Assembly: GCF_003987395.1 (NCBI RefSeq)
Contig: NZ_PIPT01000005.1
Location: 124,001 to 188,000 of the forward strand
Length of the DNA: 64,000 nt
DNA from: Pseudidiomarina aquimaris
Lineage (GTDB): Bacteria > Pseudomonadota > Gammaproteobacteria > Enterobacterales > Alteromonadaceae
Direction: 5' to 3'
A program made the position numbers and the translations under genes. The notes under the pieces are model-generated. The model had not been told where the DNA came from. It saw only the letters and a list, made by a program, of their open reading frames with translations, and searched no databases. Below, one piece after another: positions 54,961 through 61,744 of this stretch. Each line of letters opens with the position of its first letter. Within the stretch, counting starts at the first letter, position 1.

Positions 54961-57702
54961 TCAAAGTTCTTTAGGACTCGCGGTAATATAGCCTTGATGC
55001 CCTGTTGTAGCTAGTATTTCAGCTAATTCTTTGATGAAAAAAGAAGTTGTGTTGACTTCTAGCTGTTGAGCCATTTTTTCGAGGCGGTCAAAACTTACGT
55101 CAGTTGGCGAAATTGTGCTCCACAAACGTTGACTACGTAACCTCAAATTCGTGTCAGGTTCGCGTAACTTACGAATAAGGTGCCCCTTCACTTGGTCTAA
55201 TTCGTCGTGAATGCGCTCATCAAATTGCTGCAAAAAATGCTTGCGGAACGCTTCGATGGCCTTACATAGCTCGGGCGCCTTCGAATTACTTGATTGCACA
55301 TACATCAACAGGTGCGGGCGCTGCTCAATCGGCATATAGGTACTTCCCACCAGATAGCCAAGCTGTTGGCGAGTTCGCAGCTCATTAAATAAATGCGGCT
55401 GAATAAATTGATTGAGTAATAACATGCAGGTTTGCTGCAAGACACTGGTATCGCTGCCTTGAATTACCAACATGGCGGCATGGTCGGTATGCCGTGTCAG
55501 AAGCTGCCCGCGCGTTTCAAGCTTTCCCGAACTCTTTAGTTCGGCGAGGTCGCGTGTCGCTGGCATATTCGCTTGCAGATTTGCCTGCATGCTAAAGGTC
55601 TGCTGAGCGCACTCGGTTAACGGACGCAGTGTTTCTTGGGTGAGGTCGCCATGGGCAAACAGTTTTAACTCAACCTCTGCAAATAGCTGCTGTTGCCAAT
55701 CGTCAAAGCCTGAGCGCGTAATTTGCGCCAGTGCTTCGGCAAGATCGCTGAGTGCATACATGTGCGGCTGCAAAAGTACATTTAACCGGGCAAACAAAAG
55801 GTTCAATGGTTTATTGGCGAGGGCCGACTGCCAATTGACATACAGCTTTTGTTTAATATCGGCAAAACGCGATTCACTGAACCGAGTTGTTTGTAGCCGC
55901 TCGAGCAAATCTCGGCTGAGCTCTACAATTCCTTGCGAGTAACCACTGATGTGCAAAGTGATACCATAATGCTGCGGATAAATATTGAAATGCAAGCCGG
56001 CAATTTCTGCATCGTAGCAGTCCTCATTGAGGCGGTCGATCATCAACTCGCACCATAATCGTGCACTGGCATAGTGGGTCGCACTTGCGGTGACATTCGG
56101 TAGCGTAAATTGACAATAAATATGGGCCTTTGGCGCCCGAAAGTCAGGGTCTTGCAAATGCCACAAGGTTAGCCCATCGGCTAACTGATGCTGGCGTGGG
56201 TCGCGCGAGACCGGTTCGCTAAGCGCTTGCGGTGGCCGTAAAGGGTGCAAATAAGGGTTGGGTCCAGGTAACTGAATTGCCGAGACCTCGGCACTTTGCC
56301 AAAACTCCAGCTGCGCTTCGGTAAACGGACGCACCTGATAATCAGTACCATAAATCGGCTCGTGTTGATCAACCTCAACCTGACGGTGAATAAGTGTCGC
56401 GCGTAAATTGTCAGCGCGCATGCAGTCCAACAGTTCGCGCGCCTTACTGACATTCAGTTGGTCCATACGATAATCACCAAAGATTAAATCGTGTGGCTGA
56501 TAATGATGCATATTAATAGCGAGTTGAGGGGCTAAATCTGCGGTTCGGGCCGGTTCCTGAAAACGGAACGCGTTGGCAATCGCAACTTGTCGCTCTTTGT
56601 AACGCCAGTCTTCAAGCCCTTCATGCTTTATACGGTCGATAGCGGCTAATACTTCCGCAATAATCCGATCGGTGTGTTGCAACCCATATTCGGTAAGTTG
56701 CATATTCAGATTAAAGTCTTTGAAGTTACTACCGCTAATGCCGCCACCTGCGGCCAGACTATTAATTAAATTGGCATGGTGCAGCTCGGCATAGAGGCTA
56801 CCAGGACCTTCATAACCCAATAAATGGGCAATGAAACTGGTTGTCTTGTATGGGTAGTCTTTGTCAATGCTGGGTAAAGCGAAGGCGAGTATGAGTCGCC
56901 GAGCATCCTTGAGTGGGCGCACATGGAGCTGTATGCCGGTTTGTTCAGGCAAATAAAGTGGCGCCTGTTCGGGGGTAACGGTGGCACCGTTACCTGGGAT
57001 CGACTGAAAACATGCAATCGCCAATGTTTCGAGTTCATCAAGCGATTGCGGTCCTGCCAGAACGAGTGTCATGCGGTTGGCTCGGTACCAAGTCGAAAAA
57101 TAGCTTCGCATGTGCTGATCGAGGCCAGTCGTGTCGCCTTTGTTAGTGAGCGTATTAAAATTCCCAACCGAAAATTTAGAAAACGGATGCGCTGGGTTAG
57201 CAGTGACTTTATGCACCTGATACAGCCGCCGAAGCTCGTCTTTTCGTTTTAACTGGAACTCGGACTCAATGGCATTGACTTCTTTTGCAATCCACTCGGG
57301 ATTGAATGTCGGTTGATAGAAAAAACGTGAAAAACGATCCAGTGCTTCGGCAAAGCTAGGCGCGTCGACGCTGCAATAATAGCTACTGTACTCGGTTCCG
57401 GTCCACGCGTTGTGGTGGCCACCGTGTTGGTGAATAAAGTCTTGATAGGCAGTGGCTTCAGGATACTTTTCAGTTCCTAAAAAAAGCATATGCTCGAGAA
57501 AATGCGCGAGACCTTGGTTTTCGAGGGGATCTTGGAAGTGACCTGCGGCAACTGCCAGGGCTGCTGTACTTTGATGAGCTTCTGGGTCATGAACAAGCGT
57601 GCAGCGTAAACCATTCGACAAGGTCACCATCGCGTAATCGCGATGGTCTGTCGGACTTTTTATAATGTCAGTAAAGCGCTCGAGGCGGCTGCTCGGTTCC
57701 AT
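54961..57702 (-). CDS. M16 family zinc peptidase (protease III / insulinase-like)
   Basis: 913 residues, full-length insulinase architecture with four M16 repeats. The inverted zinc motif HFLEH is at residues 67-71 (ligands H67 and H71, catalytic E70), with the following GTEKYPEATAYQDFI and HHNAWTGTEYSSYY. The third ligand is expected in NAIESEFQLKRKDE. Unlike E. coli protease III there is no N-terminal signal peptide, so a cytoplasmic location is inferred. GGGGAG precedes ATG 57702. Confidence 0.88.
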   Translation of the reverse strand: MEPSSRLERFTDIIKSPTDHRDYAMVTLSNGLRCTLVHDPEAHQSTAALAVAAGHFQDPLENQGLAHFLEHMLFLGTEKYPEATAYQDFIHQHGGHHNAWTGTEYSSYYCSVDAPSFAEALDRFSRFFYQPTFNPEWIAKEVNAIESEFQLKRKDELRRLYQVHKVTANPAHPFSKFSVGNFNTLTNKGDTTGLDQHMRSYFSTWYRANRMTLVLAGPQSLDELETLAIACFQSIPGNGATVTPEQAPLYLPEQTGIQLHVRPLKDARRLILAFALPSIDKDYPYKTTSFIAHLLGYEGPGSLYAELHHANLINSLAAGGGISGSNFKDFNLNMQLTEYGLQHTDRIIAEVLAAIDRIKHEGLEDWRYKERQVAIANAFRFQEPARTADLAPQLAINMHHYQPHDLIFGDYRMDQLNVSKARELLDCMRADNLRATLIHRQVEVDQHEPIYGTDYQVRPFTEAQLEFWQSAEVSAIQLPGPNPYLHPLRPPQALSEPVSRDPRQHQLADGLTLWHLQDPDFRAPKAHIYCQFTLPNVTASATHYASARLWCELMIDRLNEDCYDAEIAGLHFNIYPQHYGITLHISGYSQGIVELSRDLLERLQTTRFSESRFADIKQKLYVNWQSALANKPLNLLFARLNVLLQPHMYALSDLAEALAQITRSGFDDWQQQLFAEVELKLFAHGDLTQETLRPLTECAQQTFSMQANLQANMPATRDLAELKSSGKLETRGQLLTRHTDHAAMLVIQGSDTSVLQQTCMLLLNQFIQPHLFNELRTRQQLGYLVGSTYMPIEQRPHLLMYVQSSNSKAPELCKAIEAFRKHFLQQFDERIHDELDQVKGHLIRKLREPDTNLRLRSQRLWSTISPTDVSFDRLEKMAQQLEVNTTSFFIKELAEILATTGHQGYITASPKEL

Positions 57703-57754
57703 ACACTCCCCATGTTGTGCTTAAAATGACGGAAGTGCGCTGGCAACAGCCTGA

Positions 57755-58102
57755 TTATTGATCCAGCGGCGTGTCAAAGTTCTTAGGGCGATCAAAGTCG
57801 CCAGCGTAATCGCTCAGTTGATTATCGACAAAGGTCAGCGTCACACTGCGACGGTAATCATTCCCACTACCTGAATTCATGTTAAAAACATAGTACCAAG
57901 TGTCGTCTGCGAAAACGTTCTCAGCGACGGGAGCCCCTAGAACATAATTAACTTGTTCTTTCGACATACCGATACGTAATTGGTCAACGTCACGTTGTTC
58001 TAAGTAGTTGCCTTGTGGCACATCAATTCGGTGCACTAGACCATCAAATACGGAGCAACCACTAAGGGTGATCACTAGGCCTGCCAACAATAATTTCTTC
58101 AT
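57755..58102 (-). CDS. bamE: Outer membrane protein assembly factor BamE
   Basis: 115-residue lipoprotein of the BAM complex. Lipobox LITLSGC-type ending with Cys16, then the conserved QGNYLEQRDVDQLRIGMSKE and QVNYVLGAPV, with the aromatic block DDTWYYVFN. Length and position beside recN match the gammaproteobacterial norm. The operon partner is unclear since the recN terminator lies upstream. Confidence 0.95.
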   Translation of the reverse strand: MKKLLLAGLVITLSGCSVFDGLVHRIDVPQGNYLEQRDVDQLRIGMSKEQVNYVLGAPVAENVFADDTWYYVFNMNSGSGNDYRRSVTLTFVDNQLSDYAGDFDRPKNFDTPLDQ

Positions 58103-58147
58103 AAATGCGACTTAACTTCTTTTTTATGGAGTTCAATAGTTCCGATG

Positions 58148-58180
58148 ATAAACAAAGCAAGGCCGAATAACTAGCCTTGC
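58148..58180 (-). terminator. Probable terminator after recN
   Basis: On the minus strand GCAAGGC, a 10-nt loop, GCCTTGC (58180-58157), then TTTGTTTATC. Stem of 7 bp with a mostly U tail. Confidence 0.65.
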
Positions 58181-58218
58181 AGTGTTTAGATTGACCGAAT
58201 AATTGTGGAAACGTTCAC

Positions 58219-59898
58219 TCAACTGGCGTTGGCGAGTAACTCTTTCGCATTTGCTTTAGTCGTATCGGTAATTCGATCACCGCCGAGCAGGCGGGCTAAC
58301 TCAATAACGCGGTTATCATGATCGAGTGTGACCATTTGTGTTTCAGTGTGCTCACCATCGGTTGTTTTATCGACGCGCAATTGCTGGTGAGCCTGAGCTG
58401 CGACTTGCGGTAAGTGGGTAACACAGATCACTTGGTTCTGTTGGCCGAGCTGTCGCAAAAGTTTGCCGACAGTTGCCGCAGTCGCACCACTCACGCCCAC
58501 GTCGACTTCGTCAAACATCAACGTAGGAGTTGTCATTTGTGCGGCCGCGATAACTTGCACGGCGAGACTAATGCGCGAGAGTTCACCGCCTGACGCAACG
58601 CGAGCTAGCGATTGTAGCGGCTGTCCTGGGTTTGTGGTCACTTGGAACTGCACATTATCGGTACCTAAGCGCGTTGCAGGTGCCTCGGCTTGATGATCCA
58701 CGGCAATCACGAAGCGGCCATGCGGCATATTTAGTTCGCGCATTGAGTGCGAAATCTGCTCACTCAGTTCTTGTGCCGCTTTTTGTCGCTGGGTCGAGAG
58801 TTTAGCTGCGCATTTACGGTAATGTTTGGCTGCAGCTTGTACTGCTTCATCTGAATTTGCTAACGCATCAGCAGCGGCATCAAGTTCTGCTAATTCGCTG
58901 GTAAGTTGCTTGTGAAGACCAGGTAAAGCTGTGGGTTCAATTTGATGCTTTCGGGCTAATTGAACCGCTTGTGTGACACGTTTTTCGGCATTGACCAGCT
59001 CAGCTTCATCCAACTCAATAGCATCACTGTAGTGGCGCAACTCACGTGCCGCTTCCTCAATCTGTACGCTCGCTTCACGCAGCATCTTCACCGCAGGTTC
59101 CAGTTCAGGGTCATTGTCCAGTTGCTGCTCTAATCTTTGCACAGCCGCTTGCACAAGTCCGTAGGCATTGTTGTGCTCTCCCTCAAACAGGGCGTTCACT
59201 GCAAATTGACTGTCTTCTTGCAGAGCGGAGCTATTACTAAGCTTCTTGTGAAGTTGCTCGAGCTCTTCATATTCACCTTCTTGCAGCGCAAACTGGTCGA
59301 GTTCTTCAACTTGATAACGAATCAATTGCGCCCGCGCTTGACGTTCTTCTTGTTGTTGCAAAGCTTGCTTTTGTTCTTTCCGTAAGCTGTACCACTGACG
59401 GTAAGCCTCGCTTACTTCGTTCAATAAATCAGCGTGGCGCGCGTAAGCATCTAAAAGTTCGAGTTGATGTTCTGGCTTAGTTAACAACTGATGCTCGTGT
59501 TGGCCATGAATGTTGACGAGTAATGGTGCCAGTTGCTTCAGTTGCGTCACATTCACGGGGCAGCCGTTGATCCAAGCTTTAGAGCGTCCTTCACGGGTAA
59601 TCACCCGACGCAATACGCAGTGATCGGGTTCCGCCTCATCGCTCAACTCTTGACTTTTTAGCCATGCATCCGCTGGGCCTGCGGTCACTAACTGGAAACT
59701 GGCGATGACTTCGGCCTTTTCTGCACCTGGGCGTATCGTATCGCTATCGGCACGATCACCAAGACACAGCCCTAAGGCGTCCAGTGCAATGGATTTACCT
59801 GCCCCGGTTTCGCCAGTGATGGCTGTCATACCTTGTTTAAAATCAACGTCGAGTTGCCGTACCACGGCAAAATTGCGAACGTGTAGATGCACCAACAT
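58219..59898 (-). CDS. recN: DNA repair protein RecN
   Basis: SMC-like ATPase for double-strand break repair. 559 residues from ATG 59898, which has AAGGAG directly upstream and gives MLVHLHVRNFAVV; ATG 59916 overlaps that site. Walker A is GETGAGKSIALDALG near residue 30, a long coiled-coil middle follows, then the signature SGGELSRISLAVQV and Walker B PTLMFDEVDVGVSG. Preceded by a LexA-regulated promoter. Confidence 0.96.
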   Translation of the reverse strand: MLVHLHVRNFAVVRQLDVDFKQGMTAITGETGAGKSIALDALGLCLGDRADSDTIRPGAEKAEVIASFQLVTAGPADAWLKSQELSDEAEPDHCVLRRVITREGRSKAWINGCPVNVTQLKQLAPLLVNIHGQHEHQLLTKPEHQLELLDAYARHADLLNEVSEAYRQWYSLRKEQKQALQQQEERQARAQLIRYQVEELDQFALQEGEYEELEQLHKKLSNSSALQEDSQFAVNALFEGEHNNAYGLVQAAVQRLEQQLDNDPELEPAVKMLREASVQIEEAARELRHYSDAIELDEAELVNAEKRVTQAVQLARKHQIEPTALPGLHKQLTSELAELDAAADALANSDEAVQAAAKHYRKCAAKLSTQRQKAAQELSEQISHSMRELNMPHGRFVIAVDHQAEAPATRLGTDNVQFQVTTNPGQPLQSLARVASGGELSRISLAVQVIAAAQMTTPTLMFDEVDVGVSGATAATVGKLLRQLGQQNQVICVTHLPQVAAQAHQQLRVDKTTDGEHTETQMVTLDHDNRVIELARLLGGDRITDTTKANAKELLANAS

Positions 59899-59931
59899 AG
59901 AAAGCTCCTTACGCATAACGTGCTACAACTA

Positions 59932-59977
59932 CTGTGTTTACATACAGTAGTTATACAGTATTTATACAGTAATGCAA
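59932..59977 (-). promoter_or_regulatory. recN promoter with LexA (SOS) box and phased half-sites
   Basis: A LexA box CTG-N10-CAG (CTGTGTTTACATACAG) occupies 59932-59947. On the minus strand, TTGCAT (59977-59972), 16-nt spacer, TATAAC (59955-59950) forms the promoter, whose start would fall in the box. TACAGTA half-sites begin at 59943, 59954 and 59965, exactly 11 bp apart. Confidence 0.85.
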
Positions 59978-59985
59978 GCCAGTGC

Positions 59986-60876
59986 TTAAAAGAGTCGACT
60001 GCCCCAACCGAGTTTGTTACGTAAGACTTTGAAGTAACTATGATCTTTTGGATGCAAAAGGGTGAGGGTATAGGCGTATTTGTGAATCAACACCTCATCT
60101 TTGGGGAGTACCTCCATGCGCATGTGACCATCACAACTTAATTGCAGGTTGCCGTTGTCGGGTGAGGGTTTTAGGTGCAGCGTGCAATTAGCACCTACCA
60201 CGATTGGGCGGCTACTTAAGGTGTGCGGGAACATTGGCACCAAGCTAATGGCGTCTAAACCGGGCGTCAAAATCGGGCCGCCACCAGAAAGAGAATAGGC
60301 AGTAGAACCGGTTGGAGTGCTGACGATGAGGCCATCAGAGCGCTGACTGTAGACGAAGTCACTGTCAACATAGACCTCGAACTCGATCATATGTGCGACT
60401 TTGTCGGAATGCAGTACCACTTCGTTGATGGCGCGTCCGACGTTATGACGATGGCCGTCTCGGATCACTTCTGCTTGCAGCAAGAAGCGCTCCTCGGTGA
60501 TGTAATCGCCGTTTAATACCGCACGCAACTGTTGCATCACATGGTCGGGGTCAATATCGGTCAGAAAGCCAAGGTTGCCGCGGTTGACGCCGACCACCGC
60601 GACGTTAAACTCGCAAAGAATTCGCGCTGCGCCGAGCATATTACCATCACCGCCAACGACCACGGCAAGATCTGCCGCTTCACCGAGTTGCTCAAGTGGA
60701 AGTGTTCGACGTTCGCGCTTATCCAGTTGTTGTGCGGTGCGTTCTTCAATAATGACGTCCAAGCCAAGGGCGCCCAGCTCTTGTTCCAAGGTAAGGAGCG
60801 TGGCACGGGTCGCCTCATGGTTGACCTTACCGAGTAGAGCAATGCGTTGAAAGGCTAGCGCCTGTGGATTCGCCAT
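59986..60876 (-). CDS. nadK: NAD kinase
   Basis: Phosphorylates NAD to NADP with ATP. 296 residues. The catalytic GGDGN motif is in [14 protein letters not shown] (near residue 73), with [14 protein letters not shown] and the glycine-rich [22 protein letters not shown] precedes ATG 60876. It lies directly upstream of recN on the same strand and diverges from grpE, the common order in this group. Confidence 0.97.
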   Translation of the reverse strand: MANPQALAFQRIALLGKVNHEATRATLLTLEQELGALGLDVIIEERTAQQLDKRERRTLPLEQLGEAADLAVVVGGDGNMLGAARILCEFNVAVVGVNRGNLGFLTDIDPDHVMQQLRAVLNGDYITEERFLLQAEVIRDGHRHNVGRAINEVVLHSDKVAHMIEFEVYVDSDFVYSQRSDGLIVSTPTGSTAYSLSGGGPILTPGLDAISLVPMFPHTLSSRPIVVGANCTLHLKPSPDNGNLQLSCDGHMRMEVLPKDEVLIHKYAYTLTLLHPKDHSYFKVLRNKLGWGSRLF

Positions 60877-60906
60877 AAAACTTCCCTCGATTTTTATGCA
60901 AAATAC

Positions 60907-60934
60907 CTTGAATCAAAAAATCACGCCCCCATAA
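60907..60934 (+). promoter_or_regulatory. Sigma-32 (heat-shock) promoter of grpE
   Basis: CTTGAAT (60907-60913), 13-nt spacer, CCCCATAA (60927-60934): nearly exact to the CTTGAAA/CCCCATnT consensus, 44 nt before grpE. Confidence 0.8.
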
Positions 60935-60978
60935 CTGAGCACAAGCTTAGTTATATCACATTGAAAGAGTAACGAAAC

Positions 60979-61587
60979 ATGACCCAACACGATTCTGCGA
61001 AGGAAAATGAGCAAAAAGTTGCAGCTGAGGAGCACGAGCAAGTGACGACCGAGCAGACAGAAAGTAATGCTACGGACACAAATGAAGAGGAACTATTGTC
61101 GACCGCAGCAGACGAGCGTATCGCTGAACTTGAATTAGCTTTGAGTCAAGCCGAGCAGCGTGCCGATGAGTCAAAGGACCGCGCTGTGCGTGCCGTGGCA
61201 GAAATGGAAAACGTGCGTCGCCGCGCGGCGCAAGATGTAGAGAAAGCCCACAAGTTTGCGCTAGAGAAGTTCGCCAATGAGCTTCTGACCACGGTTGACA
61301 ACCTTGAGCGCGCATTAGCGATTGCGGATCAGGAAGAAACCATTAATGCCAACTTCCTCGAGGGAATCGAGTTAACGCATAAGAGTCTGTTGAGCACGCT
61401 CAATAAGTTTGGCGTAGAGGCTGTCGGCGAAGAGGGCGAAGCTTTCAATCCGGATTTACATCAAGCAATGTCGATGCAAGCGGCTGAGGGTAAAGACAAC
61501 AACACTATCCTAGCGGTCATGCAAAAAGGCTACACCTTGAGTGGCCGATTGCTACGTCCGGCGATGGTGATGGTGGTCAAAAACTAA
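60979..61587 (+). CDS. grpE: Nucleotide exchange factor GrpE
   Basis: Cochaperone releasing ADP from DnaK. 202 residues: an acidic disordered N-terminus (about 1-50), long coiled coil (about 50-110, with RAVAEMENVRRRAAQDVEKA), then the four-helix and beta-wing part ending QKGYTLSGRLLRPAMVMV, the family's C-terminal signature. dnaK is not adjacent downstream, where a TonB receptor sits. Confidence 0.96.
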   Translation: MTQHDSAKENEQKVAAEEHEQVTTEQTESNATDTNEEELLSTAADERIAELELALSQAEQRADESKDRAVRAVAEMENVRRRAAQDVEKAHKFALEKFANELLTTVDNLERALAIADQEETINANFLEGIELTHKSLLSTLNKFGVEAVGEEGEAFNPDLHQAMSMQAAEGKDNNTILAVMQKGYTLSGRLLRPAMVMVVKN

Positions 61588-61606
61588 ACCGTCGTAAGAC
61601 GGACGA

Positions 61607-61661
61607 ATTAAACGAGTAAGACGTCCAATCCCGCATTTTGGGTTGTAAACTCGTTTTTATG
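61607..61661 (+). terminator. Terminator-like hairpin after grpE
   Basis: AAACGAGT (61610-61617) pairs exactly with ACTCGTTT (61649-61656), with an inner CAA-CCC/GGG-TTG stem and a following TTTAT. The loop contains the segment complementary to the next gene's start (see findings). Confidence 0.7.
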
Positions 61662-61709
61662 GTTTATTATCATTTGTTAGGGGCAAAGCCTGCGCTTTCC
61701 TGTTCCCTG

Positions 61710-61723
61710 ATGATAATTATCAT
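61710..61723. promoter_or_regulatory. Fur-box-like palindrome upstream of the TonB receptor
   Basis: ATGATAATTATCAT is a perfect 14-bp palindrome built from the GATAAT word of Fur operators; a further ATTATCAT lies at 61666-61673. It stands 22 nt before the start codon. It differs from the full 19-bp Fur consensus, so other regulators are possible. Confidence 0.5.
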
Positions 61724-61744
61724 AAAAACAATAAAGGACGTCTT

